Source: Nitrospiraceae bacterium
Lineage (GTDB): Bacteria > Nitrospirota > Nitrospiria > Nitrospirales > Nitrospiraceae
DNA length: 64,000 bases
Direction of reading: 5' to 3'
NCBI GenBank assembly: GCA_919902505.1
Contig: CAKKRE010000016.1
Span: 1 to 64,000 of the forward strand
The translations under genes and the position numbers were made by a program. How positions within the stretch are numbered: the first letter of the stretch is position 1; every line of letters begins with the position of its first letter. Of the stretch, positions 51,931 to 60,278 are shown one piece after another. The notes under the pieces are model-generated. The model made no database searches, was not told the origin of the DNA, and saw nothing but the letters and a program-made list of their open reading frames with translations.

Positions 51931-53430
51931 TCAGGTCGAAAGTTTAGCGAGCAGCGCGGACGCCGTCTCCGCTTGCGCCAGGAGTTCCCCCGTGAGCGAT
52001 TCGGTTCCTCGTAGCGGATCCATCAAGGGGATTTTCTTGATCTTGTTCTGCCCGATATCGAAGAGCACGGACGTCCAACTTGCCCCGTAGACGACATTCG
52101 GGTACTTCTTGATGCACTGGCCCCTGAAATAGGCCCTGGTCCCAACAGGCGGATTGAATTCCGCCCGCGCAATCTCATGATCCAATACCACCCGCTCAAT
52201 TCGATGATTCCGTTCCAGGGTGTAATACAGTCCCTTATCCGGACGGACATCATGGTATTGGAAATCCATCAGACGGACGCGCGGATCGTCCCAGCCACAG
52301 GATTTGCGTTCCATATAGGATTCGATCAGGTACCGCTTCGCTACCCAATCCAACTCCCGCACCAATGACCGAGGGTCCCGTTCCAGGCGATCGAGCACAT
52401 CTTCCCACCGCACCAGCACGTCCTTCGTCACTTGATCCAGTTCGTGGCAGGCATAGTAGCTCTGAGCGGCCTTGAGGTACGCCCGCTGCACGGCAATCGC
52501 AGTCGAGGCGCTCCCGTCGGTCAATTTGAGACTCTCCTTCACCTGCACATCCCGGGAGACCTGCTTGATGGCATTCACCGGCTCTGCCAGGCTGATGCGA
52601 GGAAGGTCGGCGCCGGCCTCGAGCAACTCCAGCACAATCGAGAGGGTCCCGACCTTCAGATAGGTCGATACCTCGGCCATATTGGCGTCTCCGACGATCA
52701 CATGGAGCCGCCGGTACTTCGCCGAATCGGAATGCGGTTCGTCGCGCGTATTGATGATCGGCCGCCGGACCATCGTGTTCAGATCCACGAGGGTTTCGAA
52801 AAAATCCGCCCGCTGCGAAATCTGATAGTCGACGGGGCTGGTCTGGTTTTCCGCGCCGACCTTCCCGGACCCGGCATAAATCGAACGGGTCACAAAGAAC
52901 GGCGTGAGGACCTGGGTGATGCGCTCAAACGGCACCGCCCGCGACACGAGATAATTCTCGTGGTACCCATAGCTGTTGCCCTTGCCGTCTGAATTATTCT
53001 TATACAACACGAACTGATCACGCCCGCGCGCCTTGGTAATCCCTTCCAAGGCCTGCGCGACGATGCGCTCACCGACCCGCTCGAACGCCACGACTTCCCT
53101 CGCATTGAGACACTCCGGCGTGGAGTATTCAGGGTGCGCGCCATCGACATACAGGCGCCCACCGTTGGCCAGGACTTTATTGAGTTGCCGATTGTAATCA
53201 GGTCCCGGCCGTTCCCGCTCGCCGTCGACCTCAAACCCGCGCGCATCCAGCAGGGGATTTTCGTTCTCGTAGTCCCACACCGCATGCGGAGCCGGAAGAT
53301 TCGGGTAGTAGCCGATGAGGTGAATGGAGTTGGCCACCGGGTCGGCCGCATTCGAGTCACGACTGGCGATACCGAATTCGGTCTCCGTGCCGATGACACG
53401 GGACGGATTGTGCGTAGGGTTGTCGCTCAT
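51931..53430 (-). CDS. dop: Pup deamidase/depupylase Dop
   Basis: 499 aa from the ATG at 53430 (MSDNPTHNPSRVIGTETEFG). Dop converts the C-terminal Gln of Pup to Glu and removes Pup from proteins. It is the paralogue of PafA: GTETEFGIASR, NGGRLYVDGAHPEYSTPECL, YKNNSDGKGNSYGYHENYL and NTRDEPHSDSAKYRRLHVIV align with the ligase at 48898-50274. The insertion PAPHAVWDYENENPLLDARG is the Dop loop, which decides this assignment. It lies between arc and prcB. An in-frame extension to 53556 overlaps arc and is rejected. Confidence 0.93.
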   Translation of the reverse strand: MSDNPTHNPSRVIGTETEFGIASRDSNAADPVANSIHLIGYYPNLPAPHAVWDYENENPLLDARGFEVDGERERPGPDYNRQLNKVLANGGRLYVDGAHPEYSTPECLNAREVVAFERVGERIVAQALEGITKARGRDQFVLYKNNSDGKGNSYGYHENYLVSRAVPFERITQVLTPFFVTRSIYAGSGKVGAENQTSPVDYQISQRADFFETLVDLNTMVRRPIINTRDEPHSDSAKYRRLHVIVGDANMAEVSTYLKVGTLSIVLELLEAGADLPRISLAEPVNAIKQVSRDVQVKESLKLTDGSASTAIAVQRAYLKAAQSYYACHELDQVTKDVLVRWEDVLDRLERDPRSLVRELDWVAKRYLIESYMERKSCGWDDPRVRLMDFQYHDVRPDKGLYYTLERNHRIERVVLDHEIARAEFNPPVGTRAYFRGQCIKKYPNVVYGASWTSVLFDIGQNKIKKIPLMDPLRGTESLTGELLAQAETASALLAKLST

Positions 53431-53441
53431 GAAATATCGCG

Positions 53442-55211
53442 CTACAGGTAGTGACCGGTGTTGACCGTTTCGATTTGGCGCGCCTCTGCAGGCCCGCCGC
53501 TGATCGTCCGGAGGTGGACAATCTTCTCGCCTTTCTTGCCGGCGACCTTTGCCCAATCGTCCGGATTCGTGGTGTTGGGCAAGTCTTCGTGCTCTTTGAA
53601 CTCCTCTCGGATCGCGCGGATCAGATCCTCGGCCCGCAGACCGGTTCCTTCTTGCGCAATCGCCCGCTTCACGGCGAATTTCTTAGCGCGCGACACGATG
53701 CCCTCAATCAACGCGCCGCTGGCGAAATCCTTGAAGTACAGCACTTCCTTCTCGCCGTTCGCATACGTCACTTCAATGAATTTATTTTCATCGGTCGTCG
53801 CATACATGGCATCGACGGTCATGTTCATGAGGGAATCCACAAGTGCCCGGGCATCCCCGCCATGCCGCTTCAGGTCGTCCTCGGCAAACGGCAAATCGGT
53901 CGAGACATACTTGGAGAAGATATCCCGCGCCGCCGTGGCGTCCGGACGACCGACCTTCACCTTCACATCGAGGCGACCCGCGCGGAGCACGGCCGGATCG
54001 ATCAAATCCTGCCGGTTGCTTGCCCCGATGACGATGACATTAGTGAGACGCTCCACACCGTCGATTTCCGAGAGGAATTGCGGCACGATGGTCGATTCAA
54101 TGTCCGAGGAGATACCGGTGCCGCGGGTGCGGAACAGTGCATCCATCTCGTCGAAGAATACAATCACGGGATGACCGTCGTCGGCGCGTTCCTTGGCCTT
54201 CTTGAACACCTCGCGCACCTGCCGCTCCGACTCGCCCACATACTTATTCAGCAGCTCAGGCCCTTTCACATGGAGGAAGTAGCTGCGCAGCTGCTTATCC
54301 TTGAGATGCCCTAACTTCTTGGCGATCGAACTGGCGACAGCCTTGGCGATCAAGGTCTTGCCGCATCCCGGCGGGCCATACAGCAACACGCCCTTCGGGG
54401 CGCTCAATTTGTAAGTCGCAAAGATGTGCGGGTACAGGAACGGCAACTCCACCGCATCACGCACCTGTTCGATTTCTTTTTGCAGTCCGCCGATATGTTC
54501 GTAGTCCACATCGGGAACTTCTTCGAGCACCAGTTCCTCCGCTTCCGATTTCGGCAGCTTTTCGATGACACAGCCGGAGCGCGGATCGTAGAGCAGGTGA
54601 TCGCCGACGCTGAGGCGCTCACTGAGCAACGGCTCGCCAAGCTCCGCGACTTTTTCTTCATCGAAGTGCAGGGTCACCAGCGCCCGATTCCCCTCCAGCA
54701 CATCCTTCAAGCGGACGACTTCGCCCTGGACATCGAATCCACGCACTTCGATGACATTGAGGGCTTCGTTGAGGATGACCTCCTGCCCTTTGCGGAGAGA
54801 CTTTGCTTTGATGGAGGGATGAAGACTCACCTTCATCTTGCGGCCGGATACGTAGACATTCCCCGTACCATCGGTATCGAGGCTGGAGAAAATTCCGTAG
54901 GTCGAGGGCGGAGCGGTCAGCTTCTCCACTTCAGCCCGCAACGTTTCGATTTGAGATTTGGCTTCCTGGAGAGTGGCGACGAGCTTTTCGTTCTGCTTCG
55001 TCGTTTGTTCGAGCTGGTAGCGTGACTGGTAGAGCCGCCGAATCTCCTCCTCCATGGACTGGATTTGGATGCGAAGTTTTTCCACCTCGCGGGCCTGTTC
55101 GTCGTTCTTGTGTGTCACGACTCCATCTCCGTCAGAAAGTGACTTGGTCAGGCGCTTGACGGAATCACGGAAGGACCGGAGTCGGCCTGAACTCCCTTTT
55201 GATTCGGCCAT
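53442..55211 (-). CDS. arc: Proteasomal AAA+ ATPase ARC/Mpa
   Basis: 589 aa. It unfolds tagged proteins and feeds them into the 20S core. A coiled coil at about residues 36-98 recognises the Pup-like tag in this family, two OB domains occupy about 100-230, and the AAA module contains Walker A GPPGCGKT (279-286), the pore loop KYVG (323-326) and Walker B VIVFFDE. The C terminus ends GHYL with penultimate Tyr, like the HbYX-type tail that opens the proteasome gate. It is the first gene of the cluster and has a clear promoter 60 nt upstream. Confidence 0.95.
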   Translation of the reverse strand: MAESKGSSGRLRSFRDSVKRLTKSLSDGDGVVTHKNDEQAREVEKLRIQIQSMEEEIRRLYQSRYQLEQTTKQNEKLVATLQEAKSQIETLRAEVEKLTAPPSTYGIFSSLDTDGTGNVYVSGRKMKVSLHPSIKAKSLRKGQEVILNEALNVIEVRGFDVQGEVVRLKDVLEGNRALVTLHFDEEKVAELGEPLLSERLSVGDHLLYDPRSGCVIEKLPKSEAEELVLEEVPDVDYEHIGGLQKEIEQVRDAVELPFLYPHIFATYKLSAPKGVLLYGPPGCGKTLIAKAVASSIAKKLGHLKDKQLRSYFLHVKGPELLNKYVGESERQVREVFKKAKERADDGHPVIVFFDEMDALFRTRGTGISSDIESTIVPQFLSEIDGVERLTNVIVIGASNRQDLIDPAVLRAGRLDVKVKVGRPDATAARDIFSKYVSTDLPFAEDDLKRHGGDARALVDSLMNMTVDAMYATTDENKFIEVTYANGEKEVLYFKDFASGALIEGIVSRAKKFAVKRAIAQEGTGLRAEDLIRAIREEFKEHEDLPNTTNPDDWAKVAGKKGEKIVHLRTISGGPAEARQIETVNTGHYL

Positions 55212-55270
55212 CGCCCCACTCGTTGGATCGTTTACAATCCCTGTCAGTGACGGTCATCAATACTGTTGGG

Positions 55271-55299
55271 ATTCTATCACCCGCCTATGGGGTGGTCAA
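55271..55299 (-). promoter_or_regulatory. Sigma70-type promoter candidate for arc-dop-prcB-prcA-pafA
   Basis: On the minus strand TTGACC (55299-55294), a 17 nt spacer and TAGAAT (55276-55271). Transcription would start near 55264, about 53 nt before the arc ATG. The spacing and hexamers are good matches to the consensus, and the rest of the 55212-55365 gap holds no gene. Confidence 0.65.
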
Positions 55300-55365
55300 C
55301 AGCAGCAGACGCCGACGCAGCGTGACGTGTGTCGATGCGTGAGACTGCCTCTGCGGCAATCATCT

Positions 55366-55992
55366 TCATGATTCGCGCTCGATCGCCGAAAGAAATTTCT
55401 CGGTTGCTGCTTCGACATTCGACGCACTCAAGATCGAGGACAACACCGCCACACCGAATGCTCCCGCCTGCCGCACCTCACGTGTGCGCGAGGCAGTCAT
55501 CCCTCCGATGGCAAAAATAGGAATGTGCACCGCGCGCGCGGCCTGTCCGAGTACCTGGAGGCCAAGCGGTGCCCCATACTCCCGCTTCGAAGGCGTGTCG
55601 TAAATCGGACCCAACACCAAAAAATCCGCGCCGTGCCGTTCTGCCGCCACCGCATCCTGGATGGAATGGACGGACAACCCCAACAGCTGTGAGGGTTGCA
55701 ACAGCGTTCGCACCACCGGGGCGGGCAAACTGCTCTCGCGCAAATGCGCCCCCCGGCACCCCAGTGCCACCGCCAGATCCACACGGTCGTTGATGAACAA
55801 CTGTACTTCCGGCAACTCGCGCTGCAGGTCGAGCGCCAAACAGAGCAGCTCTCGGATCGGAAGATCACGTTCACGCAGCTGCACCGCGCGCATACCGGCA
55901 CGCACCGCCTGCCCGACGACCGACACCAGCGGGCGTCCGGCGGTCTGTTGACGATCAGTCACCAAATACAGACGGAAATCGACGGAGGGCAT
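55366..55992 (-). CDS. thiE: Thiamine-phosphate synthase
   Basis: 208 aa. ThiE joins HMP pyrophosphate and thiazole phosphate to thiamine monophosphate; ThiL (37490-38539) then makes the diphosphate. FRLYLVTDRQQT begins the TIM barrel, and AVQLRERDLPIRELL, LFINDRVDLAVALGCRGAHL and VLGPIYDTPSKREYGAPLGL are diagnostic phosphate- and pyrophosphate-binding stretches. PIFAIGGMT closes the barrel. It is downstream of thiG with 129 nt between, probably in the same thiS-thiG-thiE transcript. Confidence 0.94.
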   Translation of the reverse strand: MPSVDFRLYLVTDRQQTAGRPLVSVVGQAVRAGMRAVQLRERDLPIRELLCLALDLQRELPEVQLFINDRVDLAVALGCRGAHLRESSLPAPVVRTLLQPSQLLGLSVHSIQDAVAAERHGADFLVLGPIYDTPSKREYGAPLGLQVLGQAARAVHIPIFAIGGMTASRTREVRQAGAFGVAVLSSILSASNVEAATEKFLSAIERES

Positions 55993-56121
55993 GCGCGAAA
56001 TATTCTGGCTGCTGAATGATGCCGGTGGAATGTGAGACGCCGGGAGATCAGGACCGGTTCACCACTCACCCACGCACTCAGCCCGGCTCGCCGACACCTA
56101 CCAATGACGGTTCATTGGCTG

Positions 56122-56892
56122 TTAGAGCATACCCTCGATCGGGCTGCTGGCCGTTGCATAGAGCTTGCGTGGAATACGGCCGGCTTTGTACGCCAGTCGG
56201 CCGGCCCAGACGCCATACTTCATAGCCTCGGCCATCGCGATGGGGTCCTGCGCGCCGGCAATGGCGGTGTTCATCAGCACCGCATCCGCTCCATACTCCA
56301 TCGCCAGCGCGGCATCGGAGGCCGTTCCGACTCCGGCGTCGACAATGATGGGCACCTTGACCGTTTCCATGATGATCTTGAGATTGTATGGATTACGGAT
56401 GCCAAGCCCCGAGCCGATCGGCGCAGCCAGCGGCATCACCGCGGGACAGCCGATATCTACCAATTTCCTGGCAACGATCGGATCGTCGTTCGTATAGGGC
56501 AGAACGATGAACCCTTCCTTGATGAGGATCTTGGCCGCCTCGATCAATCCCGCCGTGTCCGGGAAAAGAGTCTTTTCATCACCCAGGACTTCCAGCTTGA
56601 CCAGATCGGACACGCCGGCCGCACGAGCCAATCGGGCATACCGGACGGCATCTTCCACGGTGTAACAACCGGCGGTGTTCGGCAAAATGATGTATTTCTT
56701 TGGATCGAGATAATCCAGGAGATTTTCCTTGGACCGATCCGTGATGTTCACGCGACGAACCGCCACCGTCACCACGTCCGCACCGGACGCGTCGATAGCC
56801 TTCTTGGTCTCGGCAAAGTCTTTATACTTACCGGTCCCCACCCAGAGGCGAGACTTAAATTCCCGGCCGGCAATCACTAAGCGATCGTTCAT
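56122..56892 (-). CDS. thiG: Thiazole synthase
   Basis: 256 aa from the ATG at 56892 ([20 protein letters not shown]); three extra codons upstream are possible. ThiG combines deoxyxylulose phosphate, dehydroglycine and sulfur from thiocarboxylated ThiS to form thiazole phosphate. [28 protein letters not shown] (with the family's VNI), [52 protein letters not shown] and [20 protein letters not shown] are the family landmarks. It follows thiS by 17 nt. No dedicated thiF or thiO was found next to it. Confidence 0.95.
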   Translation of the reverse strand: MNDRLVIAGREFKSRLWVGTGKYKDFAETKKAIDASGADVVTVAVRRVNITDRSKENLLDYLDPKKYIILPNTAGCYTVEDAVRYARLARAAGVSDLVKLEVLGDEKTLFPDTAGLIEAAKILIKEGFIVLPYTNDDPIVARKLVDIGCPAVMPLAAPIGSGLGIRNPYNLKIIMETVKVPIIVDAGVGTASDAALAMEYGADAVLMNTAIAGAQDPIAMAEAMKYGVWAGRLAYKAGRIPRKLYATASSPIEGML

Positions 56893-56909
56893 CGTATCCA
56901 TAAATGTGG

Positions 56910-57116
56910 TTACCTCGCTCCGCCACCAATAAAGCTCAATATCTCCACCCGATCCCCCTCGCGGAGTCCGCGGGTCTCAAAATCCTTGCGATCCAGAATT
57001 TCCAGATTCAATTCGACGGCGACGCGATCGGCGCGGATCTCCAACTCGTGCAACAGCGCTGCAACCGTCTGACCATCGCCCATTCCACGAGACTCACCGT
57101 TGACCTGAATGATCAC
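56910..57116 (-). CDS. thiS: Sulfur carrier protein ThiS with a two-residue extension
   Basis: 68 aa with a GTG start at 57116 preceded by GAGGTG. It is a beta-grasp ubiquitin-like carrier whose C-terminal Gly-Gly is adenylated and thiocarboxylated to supply sulfur to ThiG. The start [20 protein letters not shown] and the internal [16 protein letters not shown] and [15 protein letters not shown] are canonical. The gene continues with Ala-Arg before TAA, so the diglycine is not terminal as it should be. Either a protease removes the two residues or the stop shifted recently. The neighbouring thiG and the promoter upstream fix the assignment. Confidence 0.88.
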   Translation of the reverse strand: MIIQVNGESRGMGDGQTVAALLHELEIRADRVAVELNLEILDRKDFETRGLREGDRVEILSFIGGGAR

Positions 57117-57140
57117 TGCGCCACCTCAATTCTTCAGGTC

Positions 57141-57170
57141 ATCCTATGAAACGGGAAAACCGGTTGTCAA
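57141..57170 (-). promoter_or_regulatory. Sigma70-type promoter candidate for thiS-thiG-thiE
   Basis: On the minus strand a perfect TTGACA (57170-57165) is 18 nt from TAGGAT (57146-57141). The start site would be near 57134, about 20 nt before the thiS GTG, which leaves no room for a thiamine riboswitch; none was seen. Confidence 0.55.
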
Positions 57171-57245
57171 CCAAGCCCGGTGAGGCCTTGCCGTTTGGGA
57201 TTCGATACTCGCACAATGTAGATGAAGGCCGCCGGGCACACGACT

Positions 57246-57737
57246 ATGGACGACCGCACCCATCAACTTGCGCAGATTTTTCGTGCGATGGCCAACCTAT
57301 TGGCAGCCCAACGCGCCAATCCTTATCGCGTCCGCGCGTATCGGAAAGCCGCTGATTCGATCCTGGCGGTTACGGGAGACCTGGCTGATCTCACCGCGCG
57401 CCATCAGCTTCAGGAGATCCCCGGAATCGGGCGGGACTTGGCAGTGAAGATTGAAGAGTTTCTGGCGACAGGAACGATTCGCGCCTATGAAGAATTGAAG
57501 ACCCCGTTGCCGGAGGAAGTGGCCGGCTGGGCTTCGTTGCCGGGCCTCTCCGATGCGCTGGTAAGTTACTTATATGTCCGGCTGAACATCCGCACATTGG
57601 CCGATCTGGAAAGCCTGGTTGCGTCCCACCTCTTACGAACACAACCAGGCTTTTCCGGGTCGGAAGACACGCTGCTCGCCGCCATCCGCGAACGGATCGG
57701 AACCGTGCCGACTACGCCGCCGGCCGCAGCTCCTTAA
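57246..57737 (+). CDS. Stand-alone PolX-type helix-hairpin-helix protein
   Basis: 163 aa from the ATG at 57246 (MDDRTHQLAQIFRAMANLLA). The N-terminal 80 residues match the 8-kDa domain of family X DNA polymerases: RANPYRVRAYRKAADSILA, then LQEIPGIGRDLAVKIEEFLA, a helix-hairpin-helix that binds DNA. The polymerase palm and PHP domains are missing, so this is a truncated or specialised derivative. A second HhH-like pattern (WASLPGLSDALVSYLYV) follows. The C terminus is Pro/Ala-rich. It overlaps ctpA tail to tail by 26 nt. Role in DNA repair is inferred from the fold. Confidence 0.75.
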   Translation: MDDRTHQLAQIFRAMANLLAAQRANPYRVRAYRKAADSILAVTGDLADLTARHQLQEIPGIGRDLAVKIEEFLATGTIRAYEELKTPLPEEVAGWASLPGLSDALVSYLYVRLNIRTLADLESLVASHLLRTQPGFSGSEDTLLAAIRERIGTVPTTPPAAAP

Positions 57738-59061
57738 AGATCTTCCAGGTCTTCAACAGCTCAACGGCCTTTTGAAGCTGCACGTCATCATCCAGCGAAA
57801 TATCCCCGGCCGCATCCCCGGCCGACACGGCGCCATTCTTATGCGCAGGCTCCTCACCCGGCTTGGCCGAAGGCGATGGATCCTTTCCGGCTGCGGGCGC
57901 TTTGGCCGTCTTCGCTTCAGACTCTTTTCCGTCTTTCTCGCCGGCCTTTGCGACGGTCTGCGTTTGCAGTTTGACCACAATGTCCGGTGTGATGCCGGTG
58001 GATTGAATCGAGCGCCCCTTCGGCGTGTAGTACTTGGCCGTCGTGAGCCGGAGTCCCGACCCGTCACCCAGCGGCAGAATCGTCTGGACGGATCCCTTGC
58101 CGAATGACGTGGTCCCGACAATGACGGCCCGTCCCCAATCCTGCAACGCACCGGCCACAATCTCCGACGCGCTGGCCGACCCTTCGTTCACCAGGATGAT
58201 CATCGGCGAATCTTCAAGCGTCTCCTTCGTCTTGGAGAACCACTCATCCTTCTTCCCCTCACGACCTTTGGTATAGACGATCAGCTTCCCGTTCCCCACA
58301 AACTGTTCCGACACATCGACAGCCGCCGTCAACAGGCCACCGGGATTGTTCCGCAAGTCGAGAATCGTCCCCTGAACCTTCTGCTCCTTGAACTGCTTGA
58401 GCGCCCGACTGAGGTCCCGTCCCGTGGCTTCCTGGAACTGCGTCAAGCGCACATACCCGATGGTATTGTCGAGCACCTTGAACTTCACGCTTTCGATCTT
58501 GATGGTGTCCCGCACCAATGAAAACGCCAGCGGGTCCGCCGTGCCGTCCCGCTGGATCGTGAGGTTCACCTTGGTGCCTTTGGGGCCGCGCATTTTCTGC
58601 ACCGCATCCATCAGCGTCAAATCCTTTGTGGGTTCGTCGTTCACCTTGGTAATGAAATCACCAGCCTTGATCCCGGCTCGATGCGCAGGCGTGCCTTCGA
58701 TCGGGGAGATGACGGCGAGGCGGTTCTCCTTCACGCCGATCTGAATCCCGACCCCGCCGAATTCGCCTTTCGTTTCGACCTGCATTTCCTTGTACATCTC
58801 AGGTGTCATATAGGCCGAGTGCGGATCCAACGTGGAGAGCATCCCGCGAATCGCACCCTGTACGAGGTCTTTCACCTTTGTATCGTCGACGTAGTGTTTC
58901 TGCACCTGCGTCAAGACCTCGGAGAAGGTCCGCAGCTCTTCATAGGTCTCGGAGGCGTGGCCGGTCCGCTCCAATCCCTTTTCCAGCACAATGCCGATGC
59001 CCAGGGCCACCGTCACCATCAGCAAAAGATATAACCACCGTCGGCTTCGCCGCTGTTCCAT
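57712..59061 (-). CDS. ctpA: S41-family C-terminal processing peptidase
   Basis: 449 aa from the ATG at 59061 (MEQRRSRRWLYLLLMVTVAL), which begins with an N-terminal membrane segment or signal. A PDZ domain around residues 95-180 (GGVGIQIGVKENRLAVISPI) precedes the protease domain with DLRNNPGGLL, VNEGSASASEIVAGALQDWG (catalytic Ser in the GSASASE) and SFGKGSVQTI (catalytic Lys). It cuts proteins near their C termini in the periplasm, including peptidoglycan hydrolases in some species. The tail after about 370 is Lys/Glu/Ala/Pro-rich and probably disordered. It lies in one operon with ftsE, ftsX and envC. Confidence 0.93.
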   Translation of the reverse strand: MEQRRSRRWLYLLLMVTVALGIGIVLEKGLERTGHASETYEELRTFSEVLTQVQKHYVDDTKVKDLVQGAIRGMLSTLDPHSAYMTPEMYKEMQVETKGEFGGVGIQIGVKENRLAVISPIEGTPAHRAGIKAGDFITKVNDEPTKDLTLMDAVQKMRGPKGTKVNLTIQRDGTADPLAFSLVRDTIKIESVKFKVLDNTIGYVRLTQFQEATGRDLSRALKQFKEQKVQGTILDLRNNPGGLLTAAVDVSEQFVGNGKLIVYTKGREGKKDEWFSKTKETLEDSPMIILVNEGSASASEIVAGALQDWGRAVIVGTTSFGKGSVQTILPLGDGSGLRLTTAKYYTPKGRSIQSTGITPDIVVKLQTQTVAKAGEKDGKESEAKTAKAPAAGKDPSPSAKPGEEPAHKNGAVSAGDAAGDISLDDDVQLQKAVELLKTWKIFKELRPAA

Positions 59062-59087
59062 AACGTAGGTTTCCTTCCTTCCGAGGC

Positions 59088-60278
59088 CTATCGCTTCGAC
59101 AGCCACACGAGGGGATCCACCGGCTCTGCCCCCTCGCGCAACTCAAAATAGAGCGTATTCTCACCCGTCATGCCCGTGTCGCCCGTTTCACCGATCGCTT
59201 CTCCGGCTTCGATCCGGGCCCCGACCGCCGTCAATATTTTCGACGCATGGGCATACAACGAAAAAACTCCGTTTGCATGATCCATGATTATAACGAGTCC
59301 GTAGCCTTTCAACCAGTCCGCGTAGACAACCTGGCCGGCAAGCACCGACCGTATATTACTCCCTTCCGCAGCGCGAATCTCAATCCCTTTTCGCTGGATG
59401 TAGGTATTGAAGGTCGGATGCTTCTGCCGTCCGAAGTAAGACACCACTTGCCCTTCGGTCGGCCAGAGGAGCGTCCCACGTAATGCGCGAAGGCCTCCTG
59501 TCGCGGAGGGTGGACGAGTCGCCAGCGCTGCCCGACGTCTGGTTTCCAGCTCCTTCAGCAAGCTGTCGACCCGGTTGGCAGACCGCTCCAGTTCCTCTAC
59601 GGCCCGATCATGCGATTCCTTTTCTTGAGTGATTTTAGCGAGATACACCCGCTTCTGTTTTTTCAGCCCTTGGATCTGAGCCAGCTTTTCCTCGGTGCTG
59701 GCCTTGTAGGCCAGGATGCCCTGGCGCGCCTCTTCTCGACTCCGCTCGACCTCGGCGATCCGCTCGGCATCGTTCCGGTAGGTTTCCATGATCTCGTACT
59801 CTCGCTGCGTCACGGCCGAGAGATAGCGAAACCGCCGCTGAAAGTCTCCGGAAGAACTGGCCGCCAAGAGCGTTCTCAGGTGCCAAAACCGCCCCTCGAC
59901 ATATTGAACCCGCAAGCGAGCGGCAATCGCATCCTGCCGCTCGTCGATACGTTCGGACAGCCGGCTCAACTGCACGCTCATCTGCTCGATTTCCACATCC
60001 TTCTTTTTGAGCTTCTTCACGACGTCCTGGTGTTCCTGCCGGTAACGAACCAGACGTTCGTCCAAGGACTGCAATCCCTGCAGGACCGACTCGCGTTTCT
60101 TTTCCGCCTCGTCCGCTTTCTTACGTTTCTCGACAATCGTGCCGCGCAACTTTTCCAGCGTTTTCTTTTCTTGTTCGATCTTGTCCGCGTACGAGTCCTT
60201 GCGCTCCGCCCAGGCAGGGACAGTCCACAAGACCAGATGAGCAGCCACCACAACACATCCCCATCGCACCCACTTCAT
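59088..60278 (-). CDS. envC: EnvC-like murein hydrolase activator
   Basis: 396 aa from the ATG at 60278, which overlaps the ftsX stop (ATGA). A signal peptide (WVRWGCVVVAAHLVLWTVPA) is followed by a long coiled coil (about residues 30-245) and a C-terminal LytM domain (EGQVVSYFGRQKHPTFNTYI). The catalytic His/Asp positions of M23 peptidases are replaced (IQRKGIEIRAAEGS instead of HxGxD), as in EnvC, which activates amidases rather than cutting peptidoglycan itself. Placement next to ftsX and ftsE is the FtsEX-EnvC module of cell separation. Confidence 0.9.
   Translation of the reverse strand: MKWVRWGCVVVAAHLVLWTVPAWAERKDSYADKIEQEKKTLEKLRGTIVEKRKKADEAEKKRESVLQGLQSLDERLVRYRQEHQDVVKKLKKKDVEIEQMSVQLSRLSERIDERQDAIAARLRVQYVEGRFWHLRTLLAASSSGDFQRRFRYLSAVTQREYEIMETYRNDAERIAEVERSREEARQGILAYKASTEEKLAQIQGLKKQKRVYLAKITQEKESHDRAVEELERSANRVDSLLKELETRRRAALATRPPSATGGLRALRGTLLWPTEGQVVSYFGRQKHPTFNTYIQRKGIEIRAAEGSNIRSVLAGQVVYADWLKGYGLVIIMDHANGVFSLYAHASKILTAVGARIEAGEAIGETGDTGMTGENTLYFELREGAEPVDPLVWLSKR

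Noticed and set aside
51900-51935. Position where a Pup gene would be expected between dop and prcB
   Set aside because: Only 13 nt separate the two genes, so no tag gene fits there.
57117-57245. Thiamine (TPP) riboswitch upstream of thiS
   Set aside because: The leader from the predicted start site is only about 20 nt, and no conserved TPP aptamer core (CUGAGA, ACCUGA pattern) was found in order.
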